The notes beneath the pieces were generated by a model, which was not told where the DNA came from, did not search any database, and was given only the letters and a program-made list of their open reading frames with translations. From the NCBI GenBank assembly GCA_964617695.1, contig CAZTYW010000031.1, positions 1-21,046 of the forward strand: a stretch of 21,046 nucleotides of DNA, in the 5' to 3' direction. Made by a program: the position numbers and the translations under genes. Below are positions 7,434 through 15,600 of this stretch, in pieces (the stretch's first letter is position 1; every line of letters starts with the position of its first letter). Source of the stretch: CAZTYW01 sp964617695. Its GTDB lineage: Bacteria > Chloroflexota > Dehalococcoidia > UBA2247 > RBG-13-53-26.

Positions 7434-7895
7434 TTGCAGGCTCAATCAGAAGACCGCATGGCGGAAATCCTCGCCCCCTACGCAGGTGAGCGAGGAGCCA
7501 TCATCCCTGTTTTGCAGAAAGTCCAAGAGAATTTGGGCTACCTCTCACAAGAGGCCATTTCTCAAGTAGCCAGCTTTTTCAGAGTTTCGGAGAGTCAGGT
7601 CTTTGGGGTAGCCTCTTTTTATGCCCAGTTTCGCTTCACCCGCCCTGCAGAGCACTGCATAAAGGTCTGCCTGGGCACTGCCTGTCACGTTCGGGGCGGA
7701 GAGCAGATAATGGACGCTGTAAAGAGAGACCTGCACATCGATTCCGGAGATACTACCGACGACAACAAGTTCGGCGTGGAACGCGTGGCCTGCTTCGGCT
7801 GTTGCGCCCTCGCCCCGGTAACGGTTGTTGACGACAAGGTCTACGGCAGGCTCAGCCCCACCAAGATCAGGGAGATCCTGAGCCGATATCGGTAA
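7434..7895 (+). CDS. nuoE: NuoE/HydC-like [2Fe-2S] thioredoxin-fold subunit
   Basis: This 153-residue protein of the NuoE/HoxE/HydC family is an electron-carrier subunit that partners a NuoF-type flavoprotein. Residues 9-70 are the helical N-terminal domain (RGAIIPVLQKVQENLGYL, then VFGVASFYAQFRF). The thioredoxin-like domain follows with the four cluster ligands C79, C84 (CLGTAC), C120 and C124 (CFGCC). The start is TTG at 7434, with GGGAAGGGAG 8 nt upstream; an ATG at codon 9 has no such site. The next gene, nuoF-like, begins 20 bp downstream. Without other complex I genes nearby, the protein most likely belongs to a soluble NAD(H)-linked formate dehydrogenase complex rather than to respiratory complex I. 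Confidence 0.9.
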   Translation: MQAQSEDRMAEILAPYAGERGAIIPVLQKVQENLGYLSQEAISQVASFFRVSESQVFGVASFYAQFRFTRPAEHCIKVCLGTACHVRGGEQIMDAVKRDLHIDSGDTTDDNKFGVERVACFGCCALAPVTVVDDKVYGRLSPTKIREILSRYR

Positions 7896-7915
7896 CCCAG
7901 GCAGCAACGAAGTCC

Positions 7916-9835
7916 ATGAAGTTCGACGAGATACGCAGGCAGGCAATAGCCGACTGGGAGATGCTGGAGCACAACCAGAAGCCTCGCATTCTCGTCGGAA
8001 CAGCCACCTGCGGCCTGGCGGCTGGCGCCGAGGCAGTACTCGAAGCCATCAACGAAGAGCTGGCGAAGCGGGCTATCGAAGCCGCCATCACACAGGTGGG
8101 CTGCATCGGCCTGTGTTATGCCGAGCCGATGGTGGACATAATCAAGCCCAAGCAGCCGCGTATTTGCTACGGCAATGTAACCCCTGAAATCGTCCCACAG
8201 CTTATCAGGGACTACCTCGTCGACGGCAACCCTCACCCTGAGCTGGCCCTTGGAACCGTGGGAGGCGGCGGCACCATCGATGGCATCCCCAACATCTACG
8301 ATCTGCCAGTGCTCAAACCCCAGGTGCGCATGGTGCTGCGCAATTGCGGCTTCATAGATCCCGAGAACATAAATCACTACATCGCCAACGGGGGCTACAG
8401 CGGCCTCGCCAAGGCCCTGACCATGAAGCCTGAAGAGATAATCGACGAGGTGAAAAGGTCGGGGCTAAGGGGCAGGGGGGGAGCCGGATTCCCAACGGGG
8501 CAGAAATGGGAGTTCTGCCGTTCCTCACCGGGCAAGGAGAAATACATCATCTGCAACGCCGACGAGGGAGACCCCGGCGCTTTCATGAACAGGTCGGTGC
8601 TCGAAGGCGACCCGCACGCCATCCTCGAGGGAATGCTCATCGGTGCGTACGCCATAGGGGCCACCGAGGGCTATATCTACTGTCGGGCCGAGTATCCCCT
8701 TGCCCTGAAACGGCTGAGAATCGCCATGCACCAGATGGAGGAATATGGCCTTCTGGGGGACAATATCCTCCAATCAGGGTTCGGCTTCCACCTCAAGATA
8801 AAGGAGGGGGCCGGGGCCTTTGTCTGCGGCGAAGAGACCGCCCTGATGGCCTCCATAGAAGGCAAGCGAGGCATGCCCAGAAGTCGCCCCCCATTTCCGG
8901 CCGTGTCCGGCCTGTGGGGCAAACCCACCAACATCAACAACGTGGAGAGCTGGGCAAACGTGGCCGCCATCATGCAGCACGGGGCTGACTGGTTCTCAGC
9001 CGCCGGGACAGACACAAGCAAGGGGAGCAAGACCTTTGCCCTGGTGGGCAAGGTGAAGCGCACCGGCCTGGTTGAAGTGCCGCTGGGCATTACTTTGTCT
9101 GAGATCATCTACGGCATCGGCGGCGGAATACTGGACGACAAGGCCTTCAAGGCCGTGCAGACCGGCGGCCCGTCGGGTGGCTGTCTCTCCGCGGACTTTC
9201 TCGACTCCCCCGTCGACTACGAGACCCTGGCCAAGGCTGGCTCCATCGTTGGCTCGGGGGGCATGATAGTCCTCGACGAGGAGACCTGCATAGTCGATCT
9301 GGCACGCTATTTTCTCACCTTTACCCAGAACGAGTCCTGCGGCAAGTGCGTTCCGTGCCGCGTTGGCACCCGGCAGATGCTCAGCATCCTCGAGCGCATA
9401 ACCCGGGGACAGGGTGTACCCGATGACATCGATCGACTCCAGAAGCTTGCGGAGACAGTCAGGGATGGTTCACTCTGTGCACTGGGAGGCACGGCACCTA
9501 ACCCTGTCCTGACCACCCTGCGTTATTTCCGCAGTGAGTACGAGGCCCATATCAACGAGAAGCGGTGCCCGGCACGCAATTGCAGGGAACTGATCAGATT
9601 CTACATTCTGCCCGACAAATGTGAGGGATGCGGGATTTGCGTCCGGAATTGCCCCACCGAAGGAATTCTGGGCGGTAAGAGGGTTGTCCATGTGATCCAG
9701 CAGGACAAGTGCACCAAGTGTGGCTCCTGTTTGGACGTATGTCCACCCAGGTTCTCTGCCGTGGTGAAAGTCTCTGGGGAAGAAATCGACGTCCCCAGGG
9801 AACCCATCCCGGTGCTGGCCAGAAAGCAGGAGTAG
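7916..9835 (+). CDS. nuoF: HydB/NuoF-like NAD(H)-binding FMN flavoprotein subunit
   Basis: This 639-residue diaphorase subunit should exchange electrons between NAD(H) and the iron-sulfur chain of the formate dehydrogenase. Domain order: an N-terminal thioredoxin-like [2Fe-2S] domain (about 20-100; C32, C63 and C67 visible, as TATCGLAAGA and VGCIGLC); the NuoF core with the FMN/NADH glycine-rich motif GLRGRGGAGFPTGQKW near 183-198, and EGDPHAILEGM; an SLBB region; the [4Fe-4S] ligands C475, C478, C481 and C521 (ESCGKCVPCR and SLCALGG); and a C-terminal two-cluster ferredoxin (CEGCGICVRNCP, CTKCGSCLDVCP). This layout is that of HydB/HndC in bifurcating hydrogenases and of NAD-linked formate dehydrogenases, not complex I NuoF, which lacks the two outer Fe-S domains. 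Whether it bifurcates cannot be read from sequence alone. Confidence 0.9.
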   Translation: MKFDEIRRQAIADWEMLEHNQKPRILVGTATCGLAAGAEAVLEAINEELAKRAIEAAITQVGCIGLCYAEPMVDIIKPKQPRICYGNVTPEIVPQLIRDYLVDGNPHPELALGTVGGGGTIDGIPNIYDLPVLKPQVRMVLRNCGFIDPENINHYIANGGYSGLAKALTMKPEEIIDEVKRSGLRGRGGAGFPTGQKWEFCRSSPGKEKYIICNADEGDPGAFMNRSVLEGDPHAILEGMLIGAYAIGATEGYIYCRAEYPLALKRLRIAMHQMEEYGLLGDNILQSGFGFHLKIKEGAGAFVCGEETALMASIEGKRGMPRSRPPFPAVSGLWGKPTNINNVESWANVAAIMQHGADWFSAAGTDTSKGSKTFALVGKVKRTGLVEVPLGITLSEIIYGIGGGILDDKAFKAVQTGGPSGGCLSADFLDSPVDYETLAKAGSIVGSGGMIVLDEETCIVDLARYFLTFTQNESCGKCVPCRVGTRQMLSILERITRGQGVPDDIDRLQKLAETVRDGSLCALGGTAPNPVLTTLRYFRSEYEAHINEKRCPARNCRELIRFYILPDKCEGCGICVRNCPTEGILGGKRVVHVIQQDKCTKCGSCLDVCPPRFSAVVKVSGEEIDVPREPIPVLARKQE

Positions 9836-9886
9836 TCCAGCAACACAGCGGACATAAAGGGAGCCGGAGTCGATAAGAGCTAGGAA

Positions 9887-12640
9887 ATGGATACTGTTGC
9901 GCTCACCATAAACGACAAGGAAGTCAGCGTCGGAAAAGGTCAGACGGTACTCCAGGCTGCCGAGGTCGCCGGAGTCTACATCCCAACTCTGTGCTACTAC
10001 CCTGGCCTGCCGCCTCATGGCGGTTGCCGCATGTGTCTGGTGGAGGTAGAAGACATGCGGCGCTTGACCACCGCCTGCACCACGCCAGTCGCCGACGGCA
10101 TGATAGTTCGCACTGATACGCCGCAAATCGATCAACTCAGGCGCGATGTCCTGGAGCTCATACTGACCGAACATCCACACGCCTGCTTCAGTTGTGACCG
10201 CAGGGAACGCTGCAGCCCTCTGGACATATGTCTGCGCAACGTGGCACTGACCCAGCGCTGTGTCACCTGCCCCAAGAACGGGCATTGCGAGTTGCAGAAG
10301 GTAGTGGACTACGTCGGGGTCCGGGAGATAAGTCTTCCGTACGCGTATAAGGACTTGCCTGTAGCCAAGGACAATCCCTTCTTTGACCGAGACTACAACC
10401 TGTGTATTCTCTGCGGACGCTGCGTCAGAGTCTGCCAGGAGATAAGGCTGACGGGGGCGATCGCTTTCACCTATCGGGGAAGCAAGGCCCTGATAGGTAC
10501 CGCATTCAACGCTCCCCTTGAAGAAGCGGACTGCCAGTTTTGCGGAGCTTGTGTTGACGTGTGCCCCACCGGGGCCCTGGTAGAGCGCTCCAACAAGTGG
10601 GCCGGCCTGCCTGACTACACCACGACTACCACCTGTCCCTATTGCGGCGTCGGTTGCCAACTGAACCTGGAGGTGCGAAAAGGCAAGATCAACAATGTGA
10701 CTCCCAGCGCAGAGAACTCGGCCAACCAGGGGCAGGCCTGTGTCAAAGGCCGCTTTGGTATTGGCGAGTTTGTGCATCATGGGGAGCGGTTGACGTCGCC
10801 GCTGGTGAAGCGGGGAGGGGAGTTCATGGAGGTGACGTGGATGGAGGCGCTGGAGCTGGTAGCCGACAATCTGCTGAAGTACAAAGGTGACCAGTTTGCC
10901 GCCATATCCTCGGCCAAGTGCACCAACGAGGACAACTACGTCATACAGAAGTTCGCCCGGGCGGTGATGGGCACCAATAACATCGATCACTGTGCCCGCC
11001 TGTGCCACGCCCCCACGGTGGCCGGCCTGGCCCAGTGTTTCGGCAGCGGTGCCATGACCAACTCCATCAATGAAATCGGTGATGCCGGCTGTATCCTGTC
11101 CATCGGCAGCAACACCACCTCAGCCCATCCCATCGTCGGACTGGAGGTAAAGAAGGCCGTCAGCCGCGGCGCCAAGCTCATCGTGGCCAACCCCAGGGAG
11201 ATAGACCTGTGCCGCTCCGCCGACCTGTGGCTGCAGCACCGCCCCGGCAGCGACGTGGCCCTGCTGATGGGCATGATGCGCTTCATCGTGGATGAAGGGC
11301 TGGCTGACCAGACCTTCATCAGGAGTCGCTGTGAGAACTACGAGGCCTTCCTGGACTCGCTGAGCGACTTCGGCATGGACTTCGTGGAGAAGATTACCGG
11401 AGTCCCCCGGGACAAAATAGCCCAGGCGGCCAGAATATATGCTACCCAGAAACCCTCCACCATCCTGTATGCCATGGGCATCACCCAGCACAGCCACGGG
11501 ACCGACAATGTAATTGCCACCGCCAACCTGGCCATGCTCACCGGCAACGTGGGCAAGCCGTCGACAGGGGTAAACCCGCTCAGGGGTCAGAACAATGTCC
11601 AGGGTGCCTGTGATATGGGCGCCCTGCCAACGGTCTACCCCGGCTACCAGGCGGTCACCGACCCCAACCTGAGACAGAAGTTCGAGGATGCCTGGGGCGT
11701 ATCCTTGAGCCCGACGGCCGGGCTGGCACTGACCGAGATCTTCCCCGCAGTGCTGGAAGGAAACATAAAGGCCATGTACCTGGTCGGGGAGAACCCCGTG
11801 CTCAGTGACCCCGACTCCAAGCATGTCCGTGAGGCACTGGACAAGCTCGACTTCCTGGTGGTGCAGGACATCTTCCTCACCGAGACCGCCCGCCTGGCCG
11901 ACGTGGTGCTGCCGGCAGCCAGCTTTGCCGAGAAAGACGGCACCTTCACCAATACCGAGCGCCGGGTGCAGCGGGTGCGCCAGGCAATAGAGCCCATCGG
12001 TGACTCCAGGCCGGACTGGTGGATCACCTGTCAGATAGCCGAGAGGATGGGTGGCAAGGGCTTTGACTTCGAAGACCCGTCACACATCATGCAGGAGATT
12101 ACCAGCCTCACTCCCAGCTATGGCGGCATCTCCCACCAGCGACTGGAGAAGGGAGGCCTGCAGTGGCCCTGCCCCACTGAGGACTATCCGGGGACACCCA
12201 TCCTGCACGAGCACACCTTTGCCCGGGGCAAGGGCAAGTTTATGCCCCTGAAGTACACACCTCCGGCAGAAGAGCCCGATGATAAATACCCCTTTATCCT
12301 CACTACAGAGCGCAGCCTGTACCACTTCCACACCAGCACCATGACCCGCAAGGTCAGGGGACTGACCAAACTGCGCCCCGAGGAAACGGTAGAAATAAAC
12401 CCGGCAGACGCCGAAGCACTGGGTATCTCGGACGGCCAGACTGTCAAAGTGGCGTCACGTCGGGGCGAGATAACAGCCAAAGCCAAGGTGACACCGGCTT
12501 CACCGCCCGGAGTGGTTACCATGTCCTTCCACTTCGCCGAAAGCCCCACTAACCTCATCACCAGCCCCGCCCTCGACCCAGTCGCTAAAATCCCCGAACT
12601 TAAAGTCTGCGCCGTCAACCTGGAGGCCCAATCCCGATAA
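9887..12640 (+). CDS. fdhF: Cytoplasmic NAD-linked formate dehydrogenase catalytic subunit, Cys type, NuoG-like N-terminus
   Basis: This 917-residue enzyme interconverts formate and CO2 in the cytoplasm and, with the NuoE/NuoF-like proteins, should use NAD(H). Order: [2Fe-2S] domain (C36, C47, C50, C64); a His-Cys3 motif (H96, C100, C103, C109) followed by a second Cys set (C115, C125, C128, C134); two [4Fe-4S] ferredoxin motifs (CILCGRCVRVC and CQFCGACVDVCP); the molybdopterin-domain cluster (CPYCGVGC); and the catalytic domain with DHCARLCHAPTVAGL. C373, followed by H374, occupies the Sec/Cys position, so this is a Cys enzyme. No Tat signal is present. Codons from 10766 onward lie in a repeat, identical as read, that is shared with the next gene. 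ATG 9887 has a close AGGA upstream. Confidence 0.92.
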   Translation: MDTVALTINDKEVSVGKGQTVLQAAEVAGVYIPTLCYYPGLPPHGGCRMCLVEVEDMRRLTTACTTPVADGMIVRTDTPQIDQLRRDVLELILTEHPHACFSCDRRERCSPLDICLRNVALTQRCVTCPKNGHCELQKVVDYVGVREISLPYAYKDLPVAKDNPFFDRDYNLCILCGRCVRVCQEIRLTGAIAFTYRGSKALIGTAFNAPLEEADCQFCGACVDVCPTGALVERSNKWAGLPDYTTTTTCPYCGVGCQLNLEVRKGKINNVTPSAENSANQGQACVKGRFGIGEFVHHGERLTSPLVKRGGEFMEVTWMEALELVADNLLKYKGDQFAAISSAKCTNEDNYVIQKFARAVMGTNNIDHCARLCHAPTVAGLAQCFGSGAMTNSINEIGDAGCILSIGSNTTSAHPIVGLEVKKAVSRGAKLIVANPREIDLCRSADLWLQHRPGSDVALLMGMMRFIVDEGLADQTFIRSRCENYEAFLDSLSDFGMDFVEKITGVPRDKIAQAARIYATQKPSTILYAMGITQHSHGTDNVIATANLAMLTGNVGKPSTGVNPLRGQNNVQGACDMGALPTVYPGYQAVTDPNLRQKFEDAWGVSLSPTAGLALTEIFPAVLEGNIKAMYLVGENPVLSDPDSKHVREALDKLDFLVVQDIFLTETARLADVVLPAASFAEKDGTFTNTERRVQRVRQAIEPIGDSRPDWWITCQIAERMGGKGFDFEDPSHIMQEITSLTPSYGGISHQRLEKGGLQWPCPTEDYPGTPILHEHTFARGKGKFMPLKYTPPAEEPDDKYPFILTTERSLYHFHTSTMTRKVRGLTKLRPEETVEINPADAEALGISDGQTVKVASRRGEITAKAKVTPASPPGVVTMSFHFAESPTNLITSPALDPVAKIPELKVCAVNLEAQSR
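10766..12630 (+). repeat. 1865-bp direct repeat, copy 1 (formate dehydrogenase catalytic domain)
   Basis: This stretch is repeated 4184 bp downstream. I saw no mismatch on reading, and every reading frame that I compared gives the same peptides in both copies. It starts at GAGTTTGTGCATCATGGGG and ends at CTGGAGGCCCA. Sequence on both sides differs sharply: the preceding codons encode KGRFGIG here and KGKFGL in copy 2. Confidence 0.93.
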
Positions 12641-12699
12641 CGCATGTCCTGTGTCACCTAGCCTCTCAAGACACTAACCATACCAGCTAGAGGGAAACT

Positions 12700-15600
12700 A
12701 TGCCTGATGTTACCTTGACCATAAACCAGCAGAAAGTCACAGCCAGCGAGGGGGCAAGCATTCTCGAAGCCGCCGAAGGGGCTGGAATCTACATTCCAGC
12801 CCTCTGTGCATATCCTGGTCTGAGGCCGCTGCCCGAAGAAGAGCCCGACAGGGCCTGCCAGCTCTGTCTGGCAGAGGTGACTGGCGAGGTTGTCCTTTCA
12901 TGCATGACCCCGGTCTCCGAAGGCATGGTGGTCCAGACCGAGACGCGCAGAGTGCGGCAACTGCGGCGGGTCAACCTGGCGGCTATCCTGCGCCGACATC
13001 CCAACGCATGCCTGACATGTCACCGGCGCGAGCGCTGCGGCCCCTTTGACATCTGCCTCCGTCAGGTGGCCGTCGAGGACCGATGCGTCATTTGTCCCAG
13101 AAATCGTAACTGCGAACTGCAGAAGGCAGTAGACCAAATCGGTGTGGATGAACTGACGCCCTACATCCCCAAGAAACTGCCTGTTCGGAACGACAGCCCG
13201 TTCTTCGTCCGTGACCACAACCTGTGCATACTCTGCGAGCGATGCGTTCGCGTTTGCCAAGACATACGAGGGGTGAAAGCCATAGACTTCGCCTATCCCT
13301 GTCATGAGGCTTGCCCTGCCGGCATAGACATTCCTCGCTACGTTCGCCTCATCGCCCGTGGCAGACCGGATGCCGCCCTGGCCGTCATCAGAGAGAAGGT
13401 CCCCTTCCCCGGTTCGCTGGGGCGGGTGTGCATTCATCCCTGCGAGACTGCCTGTCAGCGCGGTCTTGCGGTGGACCAGCCGATATGCATACGGATGCTG
13501 AAGCGCTTTGCCGACGACAACAGTGACGACGGCTGGAAAAAGCGGAGCAAGAAGCTTCCGCCGACCGGGAAGCGCGTGGCAGTTGTGGGAGCCGGTCCGG
13601 CGGGGCTCACTGCCGCCTACTACCTGGCCAAGCTGGGGCACAACGTAACCGTGCTCGAATCGCTCCCCGAACCGGGCGGAATGATGCGGGTAGGCATCCC
13701 CGAGTATCGCCTGCCTCGAAACGTCCTGGCCGGCGAGATCGAGAACATCAAGGGCGCCGGGGTGGACATCAAACTCAACACCCGCGTTGACGCCCTCGAT
13801 CCGCTGTTCGAAGAGGGCTACGACGCCATCTTCCTTGCAGTCGGCGCCCATCAAGGCATGCGCCTGGGCGTCGAGGGAGAGACCGTGCCCGGAGTCATCG
13901 AGTCGGCAGACTTCCTCTACCGCGCCAACCTGGGAGAGAACGTGGACGTAGGCCAGGACGTAGTGGTCATCGGAGGCGGAAACGTGGCCATTGACGCCGC
14001 CCGCATCTCCCTGCGACTGGGTGCAAAGAAGGTGACCATTCTCTACCGCCGAACACGGGCAGAGATGCCTGCCAGCCCCGAGGAGGTGGACGCCGCCCTG
14101 GAAGAAGGCATCGACATCCAGTATCTGGCTGCTCCGTCCAGGGTGAGCCGAGACAACGGGCGCCTGAAACTGGAGTCACTGCGCATGGAATTAGGCGAAC
14201 CGGATGAGAGCGGCAGGCGCCGCCCCGTGCCCATCAAAGGCAGCGAGTTCGTCACCGAGATGGATACCCTGATTGCTGCCATCGGGCAGCGTCCGGAAGT
14301 ACCGGAGGACTTCAGTGTCCAGGTAGGACGGGGCAACGTGCTGACGGTGGATGGCAACATGATGACAAGCCGCCAGGGCGTGTTCTCAGGCGGCGACTGC
14401 GTTAGCGGGCCAGCCTCGGTTATCCAGGCCATAGCAGCCGGCCGAAAGGCAGCCGAGGCGATTGATCGGTACCTCGGCGGCAAGGGAGACATCTCGGAAG
14501 CGCTCGTCGCCCCAGATGAGGCCACCTTCTGGCTGAACGGATATTTCCCGCAGGAGAAGCTGGCCACCTTTACGCACCTTTCACCCGAGGCCAGCATCAA
14601 CAGCTTCGACGAAGTTGAGGCCGAACTCGACAGGGATATGGCCATTGCGGAGGCCATGCGTTGCCTCCAGTGTCACGTAATCACTCCCCCGGACGAACTC
14701 CTGCTGCAGGATGCGAACTGCCAGTTCTGCGGTGCCTGCGTAGATGCATGTCCCACCGGCGCGCTGACGGAGCTCAGCAGCCGCTGGACTGCAGCGCCTG
14801 ATCGCCAGGTGACCACCACCTGTCCATATTGTGGTGTCGGCTGTCAACTCAACCTGGAAGTGAAAGACCGTAAGGTTATCAGGGTTACGCCGGGGCGAAA
14901 CGGCTCCGTGAACAGTGGCCAGGCTTGCGTGAAGGGCAAGTTTGGCCTGGAGTTTGTGCATCATGGGGAGCGGTTGACGTCGCCGCTGGTGAAGCGGGGA
15001 GGGGAGTTCATGGAGGTGACGTGGATGGAGGCGCTGGAGCTGGTAGCCGACAATCTGCTGAAGTACAAAGGTGACCAGTTTGCCGCCATATCCTCGGCCA
15101 AGTGCACCAACGAGGACAACTACGTCATACAGAAGTTCGCCCGGGCGGTGATGGGCACCAATAACATCGATCACTGTGCCCGCCTGTGCCACGCCCCCAC
15201 GGTGGCCGGCCTGGCCCAGTGTTTCGGCAGCGGTGCCATGACCAACTCCATCAATGAAATCGGTGATGCCGGCTGTATCCTGTCCATCGGCAGCAACACC
15301 ACCTCAGCCCATCCCATCGTCGGACTGGAGGTAAAGAAGGCCGTCAGCCGCGGCGCCAAGCTCATCGTGGCCAACCCCAGGGAGATAGACCTGTGCCGCT
15401 CCGCCGACCTGTGGCTGCAGCACCGCCCCGGCAGCGACGTGGCCCTGCTGATGGGCATGATGCGCTTCATCGTGGATGAAGGGCTGGCTGACCAGACCTT
15501 CATCAGGAGTCGCTGTGAGAACTACGAGGCCTTCCTGGACTCGCTGAGCGACTTCGGCATGGACTTCGTGGAGAAGATTACCGGAGTCCCCCGGGACAAA

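Noticed and set aside
9470..11008. 512-codon minus-strand frame
   Set aside because: Antisense to nuoF-like and fdhF coding sequence; part of the same peptide recurs at 14581-15192 only because the sense strand is repeated.
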